Shown here in pieces: positions 34,952 through 43,656 of a stretch of 64,000 bases of DNA. Positions within the stretch are counted from its first letter, which is position 1; every line of letters begins with the position of its first letter. Position numbers and translations under genes: made by a program. This DNA is from Opitutaceae bacterium. GTDB taxonomy: Bacteria; Verrucomicrobiota; Verrucomicrobiia; Opitutales; Opitutaceae. Where the stretch lies: NCBI GenBank assembly GCA_041395105.1, contig JAWLBB010000001.1, positions 372,001-436,000 of the forward strand, given 5' to 3'. The notes below the pieces were generated by a model. That model was not told where the DNA came from, searched no databases, and saw only the letters and a list, made by a program, of their open reading frames with translations.

Positions 34952-35740
34952 TCAGAGCCGATAGATGTCGGGGCGGCGCTGGTTGAGGAAGGAGTTTTTG
35001 TCTGCCCGGAGTTTGCGCACGTTGGACAGATTGACCTCGCAGACGGAAAAGGGGGGAACCGCGTAGGTTTCATTGATCAGGATCTCTCCCTTGGCATCGG
35101 TGACCAGTGACTGGCGGGGGTGGGTGAAGACGATGGGGATCTCGCTTTCGAAAGAACGGGTCCGCATGACCCAGCTGTTCTTTTCGTCGTGTTGTCCGTA
35201 GGTCGGATTGAAAATCACCTCCGCGCCTTTCAGGGCCAGGGTGCGGATCGTTTCGGGCCACCGCCGGTCGGCGCAGATGACAATACCGAAGGTTCCAAAA
35301 TCGGCTCGAAAGACCATCAATTCGCGACCGACCACGAATTTCCGGTCATGTCCCCGGCAGTGGGTCTTGTCGTAGTGCCCGACAAATCGACCCTCACGAT
35401 TGTAGACCACCGCGGCATTGGCCGCACCTCCGGGAACCTGCATGGTGCAACCGAGCACGACCCAGGCGCGGTTCTGCCTCGCCCAGGCTGAGACGGCCCG
35501 GCCGATTTCGGAGGTCTTCGGGTCGATCGCGTAGCTCGTGATGTTCCTTCGGTTGACGTCCGGCCGGGTCACCACGTATCCATCGAGGAAGCATTCCGGT
35601 GTCACCACGACATCCGGATGCTGGGGGGCGATCTGCCCGAGAATCTCGAGCAGGCGCGCGCCGTTTGCGCCGATGTCGCCTTTCTTTGGATACGCACGGA
35701 CCTGGGCGACTCGGATCTTGAACATTTCGGAATGGCGCAT
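34952..35740 (-). CDS. Carbon-nitrogen hydrolase (nitrilase superfamily), copy A
   Basis: The 262-residue protein has the triad Glu (VTPECFLDGY), Lys (YDKTHCRGHD) and Cys (VICADRRWPE) of the nitrilase superfamily. The C-terminal part (PIVFTHPRQSLVTDAKGEIL) completes the alpha-beta-beta-alpha sandwich. It is likely an amidase or N-carbamoyl hydrolase. Translation may start at the ATG at 35740 or at 35725; neither has a strong ribosome site. It is the second gene of the operon, 46 bases after the propeller gene. Confidence 0.88.
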   Translation of the reverse strand: MRHSEMFKIRVAQVRAYPKKGDIGANGARLLEILGQIAPQHPDVVVTPECFLDGYVVTRPDVNRRNITSYAIDPKTSEIGRAVSAWARQNRAWVVLGCTMQVPGGAANAAVVYNREGRFVGHYDKTHCRGHDRKFVVGRELMVFRADFGTFGIVICADRRWPETIRTLALKGAEVIFNPTYGQHDEKNSWVMRTRSFESEIPIVFTHPRQSLVTDAKGEILINETYAVPPFSVCEVNLSNVRKLRADKNSFLNQRRPDIYRL

Positions 35741-35786
35741 GAAGGGGGTGGGTTTGAAGGCCGGGCCTCAATGAACGGGAAATCGA

Positions 35787-36842
35787 TCAGGTCTCGATGG
35801 TGTAGACGCGCACCTCGTCAACCCCGTGGGCGGCCACGTAAAGGACCGCCTTGTGGTCACCCTGGGGCAGCACCGCGATTTGGGTCGGGCCGATGCCTTC
35901 GGCGATGAGTGCATAGTCCGGATCGACGCCGCCGTCCGGAGTGGGGCGGTAGAGGCGCAGTTCCCGGTGGTCGCGCCGGCTGCCCGCGAGGAGAGCGGGG
36001 CCGCCCAGCAGATCTCCCGCCCAGACGATGTGACCCATGGAAAGGTCGTCGTGGATGACCTTCTTTTCCCATCCGCCGGACCCATTCTTGTGCAGGGCCA
36101 GGACATGACCGTGGAACGGGCTGATGGAGAATATCTCCGGGACTCCGTCTCCATCCCAGTCAAAGGCGATCGCATCGCTGGTTTCCGCGGCATCGACGGG
36201 TTCGGTCTTCCATTCTCCATCGGGATCATCGGGTATGGGCAGAAAGGTCAGTCCTTCCATGCAGGAGAGAAGGAAACCATCGCGATGGTCCTTCCCCAGC
36301 CGGGCCCGGTCCATACCGTGGTTCTTGTTCATCCCGGTGACGATCTGGCGGAAGGGCCATGGTTGCGTCGGATCGTCCGGGACCCGGGCCAGGTGGATGC
36401 CCCCGGGCTGGGTCCAATCCTCCTTGAATGCCTTGGCCGCGCAGAGCGTGGAAGCGAGCAGGTAGTTGACCCCGTTCTTCTCAAATACCGTGACCCGGTG
36501 GGTGTAGGGCAGGTCGCCGATCAGGGTCGGTTCCGGCTTCTCCCCGCGGTCCAGCGGGTAGAGCATGAGGCTCGCGCCGGCGGCGTCGAAACCGGGCTTG
36601 AAGAGCGTTGAGCTTGCCAGAAAACGTCGGCCCCCCTGGGTCACCGGCCAGGTGCTGATGAAGCCGCCCGGGGTTTCCGCCAGGACGATCGGTTCGAAAT
36701 CGGGCGGTCTGAAGAGAAGCAGGCGATCATCGCCTTCACTTCCGGCGACGAAGGCAGGGAGCCCTTCAGCCGAGTCGTCGGCGAGAACAGCGATGCTGTA
36801 ACCGCGGGGCAGCGTCGCGAGAGTCTGATGGGAGATTTTCAT
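35787..36842 (-). CDS. Cytoplasmic FG-GAP/VCBS-like beta-propeller protein
   Basis: The 351-residue protein lacks a signal peptide. It shows repeated strand patterns and one calcium-binding FG-GAP loop (FDWDGDGVPEIFSISP), and the repeat spacing suggests a propeller. It is the first gene of the minus-strand operon running to 30554. It is divergent from the isomerase-like gene at 37065, with a shared regulatory region of about 220 bases. Function unknown; a lactonase or binding role is possible, but no catalytic residues are identified. Confidence 0.7.
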   Translation of the reverse strand: MKISHQTLATLPRGYSIAVLADDSAEGLPAFVAGSEGDDRLLLFRPPDFEPIVLAETPGGFISTWPVTQGGRRFLASSTLFKPGFDAAGASLMLYPLDRGEKPEPTLIGDLPYTHRVTVFEKNGVNYLLASTLCAAKAFKEDWTQPGGIHLARVPDDPTQPWPFRQIVTGMNKNHGMDRARLGKDHRDGFLLSCMEGLTFLPIPDDPDGEWKTEPVDAAETSDAIAFDWDGDGVPEIFSISPFHGHVLALHKNGSGGWEKKVIHDDLSMGHIVWAGDLLGGPALLAGSRRDHRELRLYRPTPDGGVDPDYALIAEGIGPTQIAVLPQGDHKAVLYVAAHGVDEVRVYTIET

Positions 36843-36948
36843 GATTCGGTTTGGGCCGGGTCGGGGTTTCTGTCCGGAGCCCGGGGGGATTCAGTCGACG
36901 GATACAGGCCGGATGATCCGGCCGGCTTGAATGTGAAGAATTGAAATA

Positions 36949-36956
36949 TTCATGAA
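36949..36956. promoter_or_regulatory. TTCATGAA half of candidate operator, divergent region
   Basis: The 8-base core TTCATGAA recurs here, 113 bases from the perfect 16-base version at 37058-37073, between the divergent operons starting at 36842 and 37065. The surrounding 16 bases match that palindrome at 10 positions. Two sites would allow cooperative or looping control of both operons. Confidence 0.25.
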
Positions 36957-36989
36957 GTAACGCAATCTCTCAAATGAAATAATTGCCCG

Positions 36990-37017
36990 TTGCCTTAATC
37001 GAAAGATGCCTTCTAAT
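36990..37017 (+). promoter_or_regulatory. Possible promoter of the sulfatase operon
   Basis: TTGCCT (36990-36995) and TCTAAT (37012-37017) are separated by 16 bases and precede the 37065 gene. They resemble sigma70 -35 and -10 boxes, with the palindrome at 37058-37073 downstream of the expected start. The match is moderate. Confidence 0.35.
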
Positions 37018-37057
37018 CAAGCGACGCAGAACCCCTGTCTCCATCCCCCGCGTTACC

Positions 37058-37073
37058 TTGTTTCATGAAACAA
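37058..37073. promoter_or_regulatory. Perfect palindrome TTGTTTCATGAAACAA overlapping a start codon
   Basis: The 16-base palindrome is perfect and contains the ATG (37065) of the first gene of the plus-strand sulfatase operon in its centre. A bound repressor here would block both elongation and ribosome access. A 14/16 match occurs at 8898-8913. The regulator is unknown. Confidence 0.5.
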
Positions 37074-38027
37074 AAAAAGAACTCTCCAACTCACCCCCGA
37101 GCCGGTTTTGCCGCAGTGGCCACGCCCGGGGTGATGATTTCCAATGCCTGGCCGCAATCGCGCCTCGAGGAGGGAGCGACGGTTGCCGCGACGCGTCAGG
37201 TGCTGGAGCGTCACCCTTTCTTCGAAGCCTTCCAGACGGTGGACATTCCTTATGCCGGCGAGCGGCGTGCGTTCCGGAAGTTGATCGGCGACCAGGGCCA
37301 CTCGCACACCTATACCCTGACCCGGATCTTCGCCGAGCAGAACCTCAATCCGTCGTCACTCGATGCCGAAATCCGCAGAAAGACCTGGGAAGCGGTGATC
37401 CGGCAGATGGACGATGCGGTTGAAGCCGGTGCCCAATCGATCACCGTGGTCAGCGGATCAAGACCGGAGGACCCGTCCGAGCGGATGGGGGCCCTGGCCG
37501 GCCTTGAAGAGACCATGACGAAGATCTGCGAGGCCGCGGCTCGACGTGGAGACCTCTACGTCGTGATCGAGCCATTGGACTATGAGGCGCACAAGCGGGC
37601 TACCCTGGGATCGACGGAAGAAGCGCTGGAGCTGTGCCGAAGGCTGGCGGGAGCCGATCTCCGTCTGAACCTCTGCATTGATACCGCCCATCTCATCCTG
37701 AACAGGGAGGACGTGGCCGGGGCGGTGGAAAAAGCACGACCACGGATGGTTGATTTTCATTTCTGCAATGCGGTCACGGATCGCGCCCATACCCTGTTCG
37801 GGGACCGTCACCTACCCTTCGGGGAGCCCGGGGTGGTCGATGTGAACCGGATTGCCGAATTGATGGTCGCCTTCGCGCGTTCCGGATTCCTGTCCGAGAT
37901 CAGTCGCCCGAGGGTCTTCTGTGAAGTGATGACCACGAGTTCGATGCAGCCGATGGAAGTGGTGGCTCACTGTCACGATACCCTGGAACAGGCCTGGTCA
38001 CGGGCAAGTGAGATTGTCTCAGGATGA
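37065..38027 (+). CDS. Sugar-phosphate isomerase/epimerase-like TIM-barrel protein
   Basis: The 320-residue protein matches the xylose-isomerase-like superfamily (AP-endonuclease-2-type barrel). Typical metal-ligand strands are DLYVVIEPLDYEAH, NLCIDTAHLIL, VDFHFCNAV and the final PRVFCEVMTTSS. It probably isomerises or epimerises a sugar or sugar acid in the cytoplasm. It is the first gene of a long plus-strand operon, and its stop overlaps the following sulfatase by ATGA. The start codon sits inside a perfect palindrome, leaving no room for a standard ribosome site. Confidence 0.8.
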   Translation: MKQKKNSPTHPRAGFAAVATPGVMISNAWPQSRLEEGATVAATRQVLERHPFFEAFQTVDIPYAGERRAFRKLIGDQGHSHTYTLTRIFAEQNLNPSSLDAEIRRKTWEAVIRQMDDAVEAGAQSITVVSGSRPEDPSERMGALAGLEETMTKICEAAARRGDLYVVIEPLDYEAHKRATLGSTEEALELCRRLAGADLRLNLCIDTAHLILNREDVAGAVEKARPRMVDFHFCNAVTDRAHTLFGDRHLPFGEPGVVDVNRIAELMVAFARSGFLSEISRPRVFCEVMTTSSMQPMEVVAHCHDTLEQAWSRASEIVSG

Positions 38028-39361
38028 AGCCGTTCCTGTTTTCCCTGATCGTCCTGGCCGTTGGCCTCACCGGCCATTCCCGGTCGCCGAATATCATCTT
38101 CATCATGGCCGACGATCTCGGTTATGGCGACCTCGGCTGCTACGGCGGGACGATGATCAAAACGCCGAACATCGACCGGTTGGCGCGGGAAGGAACACGT
38201 TTCACCGAGGCCTACTCCGGATCACCGGTCTGTGCACCGGCACGTTGTGTCCTCATTACCGGCGTCCACACGGGCCATGCCCGGATTCGAGACAACAACC
38301 CCATCGTCGGCGGGCAGATTGAAGCTTTCGGTGAGGGCGGGGTCCGGTTGTCCCTGACGGGAGAGGAGGCCTCGATCGCGGCAGCTTTGCGCGAGGCGGG
38401 TTACCGCACGGGCGCAGCGGGCAAATGGGGTCTGAGCGAGCCGGATACACCGGGAACGCCGAACCGGATGGGCTTTGATGAGTGGCTCGGCTACCTCAAC
38501 CAGAACCACGCCGCCTACTACTACACGGATTACCTATGGAGGAACGAAGAAAGGATGGAGATTCCCGGCAATGACGGGGTGAAGGGAACGGTCTACAGCA
38601 ACGACCTCTTCCGGGATTTTGCCCTCGATTTCATCCGCCAGAATCGCGACCGGCCGTTCTTTCTCTACCTTCCGGTGACGATTCCCCATAACCGCATGGA
38701 GGTCCCCGATCTCGGAAGCTATGAAGGCAACGGATGGCCTGAACCCTGGCAGGCCTATGCGGCGATGGTCACGCGGCTCGACAACTATGTGGGTCAGATC
38801 ATGGCGAAGCTGGACGAACTCGATCTGGCGGGTGATACCCTGGTCATCTTCACCTCGGACAACGGTCCCCTTCGCGGGGACCGGACCACCTTTCTGAATT
38901 CGGCGGGTGGTCTCAGGGGTTCGAAGGCGACGGTTTACGAGGGCGGCCTGCGGGTGCCGCTGATCGCCCGCTGGCCCGGTGTCGTTCCTGCCGATGAGGC
39001 CAGGGACGGTCCGTGGATGTTTGTCGATGTCTTTCCCACCCTGCTGGCGGTGGCTGGGGCCGAAGTGCCGGGCGGTCTTGATGGGATCAGCGTCCTGCCG
39101 CTGCTGACCGGCGAACCGCAGGACCTTTCGGAACGCGCCCTTTACTGGGAGTTCCCGAAGGATCGGCTCTGGCAGGCGGTCCGGTTGGGCCCGTGGAAAG
39201 CGGTCCGGCAAGGAACGGACCAACCCCTCGAACTTTACAACCTTGAGGACGATCCCGCGGAGACGCATGACGTCGCCTCCGAATACCCGGAGACCGCCTC
39301 ATCCCTGGCTGCGGTCATGGATGCCAGCCATACACCTGATCCCCATTGGCCGGTGGATTGA
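38024..39361 (+). CDS. Sulfatase (formylglycine-dependent), exported
   Basis: The 445-residue protein has a short signal peptide (MKPFLFSLIVLAVGLTGHS). Sulfatase signatures follow: NIIFIMADDLGYGDLGCYGG for metal binding and VCAPARCVLITG, in which the first Cys fits CxPxR and would be oxidised to formylglycine. GKWGLSE and VIFTSDNGP complete the active site. It should remove sulfate esters from a glycan in the periplasm or outside. A radical-SAM or FGE maturase is required and is not in the window. It is coupled to the isomerase-like gene by ATGA. Confidence 0.9.
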   Translation: MKPFLFSLIVLAVGLTGHSRSPNIIFIMADDLGYGDLGCYGGTMIKTPNIDRLAREGTRFTEAYSGSPVCAPARCVLITGVHTGHARIRDNNPIVGGQIEAFGEGGVRLSLTGEEASIAAALREAGYRTGAAGKWGLSEPDTPGTPNRMGFDEWLGYLNQNHAAYYYTDYLWRNEERMEIPGNDGVKGTVYSNDLFRDFALDFIRQNRDRPFFLYLPVTIPHNRMEVPDLGSYEGNGWPEPWQAYAAMVTRLDNYVGQIMAKLDELDLAGDTLVIFTSDNGPLRGDRTTFLNSAGGLRGSKATVYEGGLRVPLIARWPGVVPADEARDGPWMFVDVFPTLLAVAGAEVPGGLDGISVLPLLTGEPQDLSERALYWEFPKDRLWQAVRLGPWKAVRQGTDQPLELYNLEDDPAETHDVASEYPETASSLAAVMDASHTPDPHWPVD

Positions 39362-39375
39362 CGGCCCATCCCTGA

Positions 39376-41139
39376 ATGACCGAGAACGGCATCCTTCTGA
39401 CCGATCTGTCGCGCTGTGAACCGGGCGGCGCCCTTAGTCGTCAGCGGAAACAGGGACACTGGAGGCTTGTCGACTACGAGACCGTGGACGGGGTGAGGGG
39501 ACAGATGGTCTTTGCGGATCCGGAATTGGGCGCGCCCGAACTGACCCTGCGGCTCGGCCTGACCGGGCCTCACCGGGTCTTTCTCGGGATCAACTATTCG
39601 AAGTCTTCCTACGGCGACCGGCTGCATTACCTGGAATGGTCGCTCTACGGTCAGCTTGAGGTCCGCCTCAGTGATGACCCGGGCTTCACCCGCGTGGCGG
39701 CGGAACAGGGCGCCCTCGACGAGGGGGAAGCCACCGGCAAAATGGGCAAGGGCAAGCTGATCAACCGATCCATCCAGGAAAGCTACTGGAAAACGGCCGA
39801 CCTGACGGGACAGGACCTGGTCTTCCGTCTGCCGGGGCCCCCATACAATCGGGAGGAGCTTCGGGATATCGCGAACCTGACCTGGGTGCGGCTCGAACCC
39901 CTGACCCGGGACGAAATTGAACGCTGGAACCAGTGGCAACCGACCGGGCAGACCCATTGCGGGGCCTTCATCTACTGCAGCGGAATCCTGACCGGGCATA
40001 TCCGGGGCACCTTTGATTTCCACCCGACATCCGAAGACTGGTTCGCCCACGAAATCCAGCCCTGCCTCGACTCCGATCTGTCGGTTTTTATCTTCGAGGC
40101 CGTCCGCGGACACCTCTGCGCCTACCGCACCCGTATCGGTGATGTCGGGACAGAAGACAATTCCTGGCCGGAGGGCTGGATCGATCCGCTCGATGCCTTT
40201 TCCCGGGCCTGCCGCCGACATGGCCTGAAGATCATGGCCAGCCTGCGCATGATCGGGGCCAACTACCCGATGCAACGGTACCCCATTTCGTGGTCGCGTC
40301 ACTTTTTTGCCCATCCGGAGTGGGTCAAGCGGGACCGGGAGGGCAACCCGACGACCAGCCTCAGCCTGGCCTTCCCGGAAGTCAGGCGCTATTGGCTTTC
40401 CCTGCTCCGGGAAACACTGGAACGGGACATCGACGGGGTCGTTCTTTATTTCCATCGATTTCATCCTTTCGTCCTCTACGAAGAGCCGGTCGTGGCCGCG
40501 TTCCGCGACAGATATGGGGAGGATCCCCGACAGCTCCCCGAGGACGATCCGCGCTGGATCGGGCATTGTGCCGGCTATGTCACGCAGTTCGTCAGGGAGG
40601 CCCGCCAGCTGGTCAATGAATTCTCCGGCCGGACACTTGGCGTCACGTTCTTCGGTTGTCCGACCCGCTACGATCGTCGGTTCAAGGATGAAAAAGATTT
40701 CGGCTCGACCAGGCACCAGCCGATCCCCGGCGGCTTCGACCCGGTTGTCTACACCTGCGATGTCAAGACCTGGGTCCGGGAGGGGCTGGTCGACTCTGTC
40801 TACCCGATGGGGCATGTGGATCCGGAGTTGATCAGCGCGTTGCGGGCGATCGGCGGAGCCGGCCTCTCCATCTGGCCGGACCTGATGCCCCGGGCTCAGC
40901 CGGGCGCCGCCTTTGTCCGCCTGGCGCGAAGCTACTACGAGGCGGGCGCCGATGGCTATTGCCTCAACGACGCAGAACGCCGGACGCCCCGGCTTTCGGA
41001 ATGGGCCGTGCAGAGGCGACTCGGGCACCGAGATCGGCTCAACCAGCTGGAGGAGGAGGCACCGACCCTCTACCGACGTCACGAGCTGAAGACATTGATG
41101 GGCTACGCCACGCGGTATTCATTCAACAACTTCGGATAA
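39376..41139 (+). CDS. Glycoside-hydrolase-like TIM-barrel protein, intact paralogue of the 17855 gene
   Basis: The 587-residue protein matches the 17855 gene along its whole length. It has a beta-sandwich N-terminus (LTDLSRCEPGGALSRQRKQG) and a barrel with HPEWVKRDREGNPTTSLSLA, FPEVRRYWLSLLRETLERD and GVVLYFHRFHPF. The tail (RRTPRLSEWAVQRRLGHRD) shows what the frameshifted copy has lost. There is no signal peptide. It is probably a cytoplasmic glycosidase acting on a sulfated or branched oligosaccharide, given that it is flanked by sulfatases 14 bases upstream and 2 bases downstream. The family resembles GHL10/DUF187-type barrels; the specificity is unknown. Confidence 0.75.
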   Translation: MTENGILLTDLSRCEPGGALSRQRKQGHWRLVDYETVDGVRGQMVFADPELGAPELTLRLGLTGPHRVFLGINYSKSSYGDRLHYLEWSLYGQLEVRLSDDPGFTRVAAEQGALDEGEATGKMGKGKLINRSIQESYWKTADLTGQDLVFRLPGPPYNREELRDIANLTWVRLEPLTRDEIERWNQWQPTGQTHCGAFIYCSGILTGHIRGTFDFHPTSEDWFAHEIQPCLDSDLSVFIFEAVRGHLCAYRTRIGDVGTEDNSWPEGWIDPLDAFSRACRRHGLKIMASLRMIGANYPMQRYPISWSRHFFAHPEWVKRDREGNPTTSLSLAFPEVRRYWLSLLRETLERDIDGVVLYFHRFHPFVLYEEPVVAAFRDRYGEDPRQLPEDDPRWIGHCAGYVTQFVREARQLVNEFSGRTLGVTFFGCPTRYDRRFKDEKDFGSTRHQPIPGGFDPVVYTCDVKTWVREGLVDSVYPMGHVDPELISALRAIGGAGLSIWPDLMPRAQPGAAFVRLARSYYEAGADGYCLNDAERRTPRLSEWAVQRRLGHRDRLNQLEEEAPTLYRRHELKTLMGYATRYSFNNFG

Positions 41140-41141
41140 CC

Positions 41142-42566
41142 ATGGCCGACCGATCTCCCAATATCCTTCTCCTTTGGACCGACCAGCAGCGAAATGACAC
41201 CCTTCCCTGCCATGGCAATGAGTGTATCCGGGCCCCGAACCTGAAGCGCCTTGGTGAGGAGAGTTTCGTTTTCCGGCAGGCTTATTGCACGCAACCGGTC
41301 TGCACGCCTTCGCGTGCGTCGATCCTGACCGGTCTCTGGCCGCACACCCACGGGTGTGTGACCAACAATATCGCGCTCCGTCGTGACACGGCGACTTTGG
41401 CGGAGATGCTTCCTTCGGATTACGAATGTGCGTATTACGGGAAGTGGCATCTCGGCGATGAGCTGTCGGCCCAGCATGGGTTCTCCGATTGGCGCAGCAT
41501 CGAGGACGGCATCTATCGGGACTATTATTCCAATCCCGACGACCTCAAACGGCGGAGCAGTTACCATGAGTTCCTCCTGAGGGAAGGATTCCCGCCGGAC
41601 ACGGCCGACGCGGAGGGCGCCACCCTCTATTCGCGTACCTTCGCGGCCGCCATGGCGGAGTCCTTCACCAAGGCTTCCTATCTGGCCGGCGAAGCCGAGA
41701 GGTTCCTGCAGAATCGCGGCAAGGGTGACCGCCCGTTCCTGCTCAGCGTCAATTTCCTCGAACCCCATCCGCCGCTGTTCGGTCCCCTCAACCGGCTTCA
41801 CGATCCGGCGGAGGTCCCGGCCGGTCCCGCTTTCGGCCGGGAACCGGCCGAACGGTCAATGCATGTTCGACGGGTTCTGGCGACCATGCATGAAAAGGGG
41901 TTCAAGAACCATCCGCTGGAGTCTGAGTGGGACTGGCGCAGGCTGAAGGCCAATTACTACGGCCAGGTCGCGCTGGTCGATCGGGCCCTCGGGCGTATCC
42001 GCGCGGCACTTGAGGCGTCGGGTGAGGCGGAGAACACAATCATCATCTACACCTCCGATCATGGGGAGATGTTGGGTGACCATGGGCTTACCCAGAAGAG
42101 CGTCTTTTTTGAGGAAGCGGTCCGTATCCCCTGGATGATCCACGTTCCCTGGCTATCGAAGAGACAGATCATGGTGACGGGACCGGTCAGCCAGATCGAT
42201 CTGGGGCCGACGGTTCTCGACTTGGCCGGAGTCGAGTGCCCGGATCATCTTCAGGGAACGACGCGGGCCGGGATGCTGCGTGATGCAGTGGAGGGTGGGC
42301 CTGCGCGGATTGACGGCTCAGTGGTGGTCAGCTGGAATGATCCGGACTACCTGGAAGAAGAGGGCCGAAGCCTGGTCACACCGGATGGATGGAAACTCAA
42401 TCTCTACCATGATGACCGGCCGGAGTTGTTCAACCTGAACGAGGACCCGGCCGAGCTGAACAACCGGGCGGGCGAGACTTCCACGGAAGGACGATTTCGG
42501 CAGATGGCTGCGGATCTGAAGAAATGGCAAGCGAGATTCAATGACAGGCTTGAGTTGAGGGTTTGA
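41142..42566 (+). CDS. Sulfatase (formylglycine-dependent), no signal peptide
   Basis: I start this 474-residue protein at the ATG at 41142, two bases after the previous stop; the longer reading would run through the neighbouring gene. It begins directly with the sulfatase core (NILLLWTDQQRNDTLP) and has VCTPSRASILTG, the formylglycine site. YGKWHLG and YTSDHGEMLGDHG follow. The absence of a leader implies cytoplasmic action. Its closest relative here is the Tat-signal sulfatase at 43631, with which it shares the LWTDQ and RAYCTQPVCTPSR-like blocks. Confidence 0.88.
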   Translation: MADRSPNILLLWTDQQRNDTLPCHGNECIRAPNLKRLGEESFVFRQAYCTQPVCTPSRASILTGLWPHTHGCVTNNIALRRDTATLAEMLPSDYECAYYGKWHLGDELSAQHGFSDWRSIEDGIYRDYYSNPDDLKRRSSYHEFLLREGFPPDTADAEGATLYSRTFAAAMAESFTKASYLAGEAERFLQNRGKGDRPFLLSVNFLEPHPPLFGPLNRLHDPAEVPAGPAFGREPAERSMHVRRVLATMHEKGFKNHPLESEWDWRRLKANYYGQVALVDRALGRIRAALEASGEAENTIIIYTSDHGEMLGDHGLTQKSVFFEEAVRIPWMIHVPWLSKRQIMVTGPVSQIDLGPTVLDLAGVECPDHLQGTTRAGMLRDAVEGGPARIDGSVVVSWNDPDYLEEEGRSLVTPDGWKLNLYHDDRPELFNLNEDPAELNNRAGETSTEGRFRQMAADLKKWQARFNDRLELRV

Positions 42567-42567
42567 G

Positions 42568-43656
42568 ATGAAAGTTCCACGACTGATTGCGGCCCGGACA
42601 TGGCTGGCTTTTCCAGTGTCGGTCCTCCTTTTCCTGGTGTCGCCTGGCTTCGGCGCCGAGCCCGATCCGGGTGATCCCACCGCTGAACCGTTCCAGCTTT
42701 CGGTCGACCCGGCGCAGGGCGAGTTCACCCTGATCGTGGTGCCGGACACTCAGCGCTATGCCGCCTACTTTCCGGAGATTCTCCTGAGGCAGTTTGAATG
42801 GATTCGCGATTCACTGGACTTGCTGAACGTCAAGTATGTCATCCATCTCGGCGACCTCGTCGAGGAGGGTCACGAAGACGAATGGCGGGTGGTCGACCAG
42901 GCCTTTTCCATGCTTGACGGACGGATTCCCTACCTGGTGGTTCCCGGCAATCATGACCTGGACCGGGCGCCGGCCAGACAGGGCCTGCGGGCCTCCACCC
43001 GGTTCAATGCGGTCTTTTCTCCGAAACGTTTTGCCGGAAGGCCCTGGTATGGTGGTTCGTATGGCGTGACCGGTGACAACAGCTTTGGCTACTTCAAGGC
43101 GGCGGATCGTGAGTTCCTTGTTCTCGGTCTGGAATACGGGCCCTCCGACGAAACCCTGCAGTGGGCGGATTCCCTGGTGAGCAACCACGAACAGCGGGTT
43201 ATCCTGGCCACCCATTGTTACATGTATGATGACGACACCAGGCTGGGTGAGGGCGACCAATGGAATCCCCACAAGGTCAACGAGTACTGGAACGACGGCG
43301 AGCAGATCTGGCAGAAGCTGGTCGCCGGCAGGGAGAATATCGTCATGGTTCTCTCGGGCCACGTCAAGGGAGACGGAACCGGTCTGCTGGTGTCGGAAAA
43401 CAACGAAGGCGGCCCGGTGGTCCAGATGCTCTCCAACTACCAGTTTCTGTCCCACGGCGGACAGGGCTTTCTTCGCATCCTCAAGTTCAATCCCGCCGAT
43501 GACACCCTCGATGTCCACACCTACTCTCCCTGGCTTGACCAGTGGCGCGATGAGGAGGACCAGCGGTTCAGCCTGCCTGTCCCGGGCATCCTGGGTGAGG
43601 AGTCGGCCCCAACCCCTGAAATGATCGATCATGAAAACACCACAGACCCGTCGTGA
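42568..43656 (+). CDS. Exported calcineurin-like metallophosphatase
   Basis: The 362-residue protein has a signal peptide at about residues 10-29 (WLAFPVSVLLFLVSPGFGA). Metallophosphatase motifs occur in order: VVPDTQRYAA, IHLGDLVEEG, VVPGNHDLDR, LATHCYMYDDD and LSGHVKGDG. It hydrolyses phosphate esters outside the cytoplasm. The start follows the preceding stop by one base, and its end overlaps the next sulfatase gene by 26 bases. It is a different subfamily from the UshA-like proteins. Confidence 0.85.
   Translation: MKVPRLIAARTWLAFPVSVLLFLVSPGFGAEPDPGDPTAEPFQLSVDPAQGEFTLIVVPDTQRYAAYFPEILLRQFEWIRDSLDLLNVKYVIHLGDLVEEGHEDEWRVVDQAFSMLDGRIPYLVVPGNHDLDRAPARQGLRASTRFNAVFSPKRFAGRPWYGGSYGVTGDNSFGYFKAADREFLVLGLEYGPSDETLQWADSLVSNHEQRVILATHCYMYDDDTRLGEGDQWNPHKVNEYWNDGEQIWQKLVAGRENIVMVLSGHVKGDGTGLLVSENNEGGPVVQMLSNYQFLSHGGQGFLRILKFNPADDTLDVHTYSPWLDQWRDEEDQRFSLPVPGILGEESAPTPEMIDHENTTDPS

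Noticed and set aside
39235..41082. 615-residue minus-strand frame opposite the intact glycosidase-like gene
   Set aside because: It is a shadow of a gene supported by a paralogue; its composition is typical of antisense translation.
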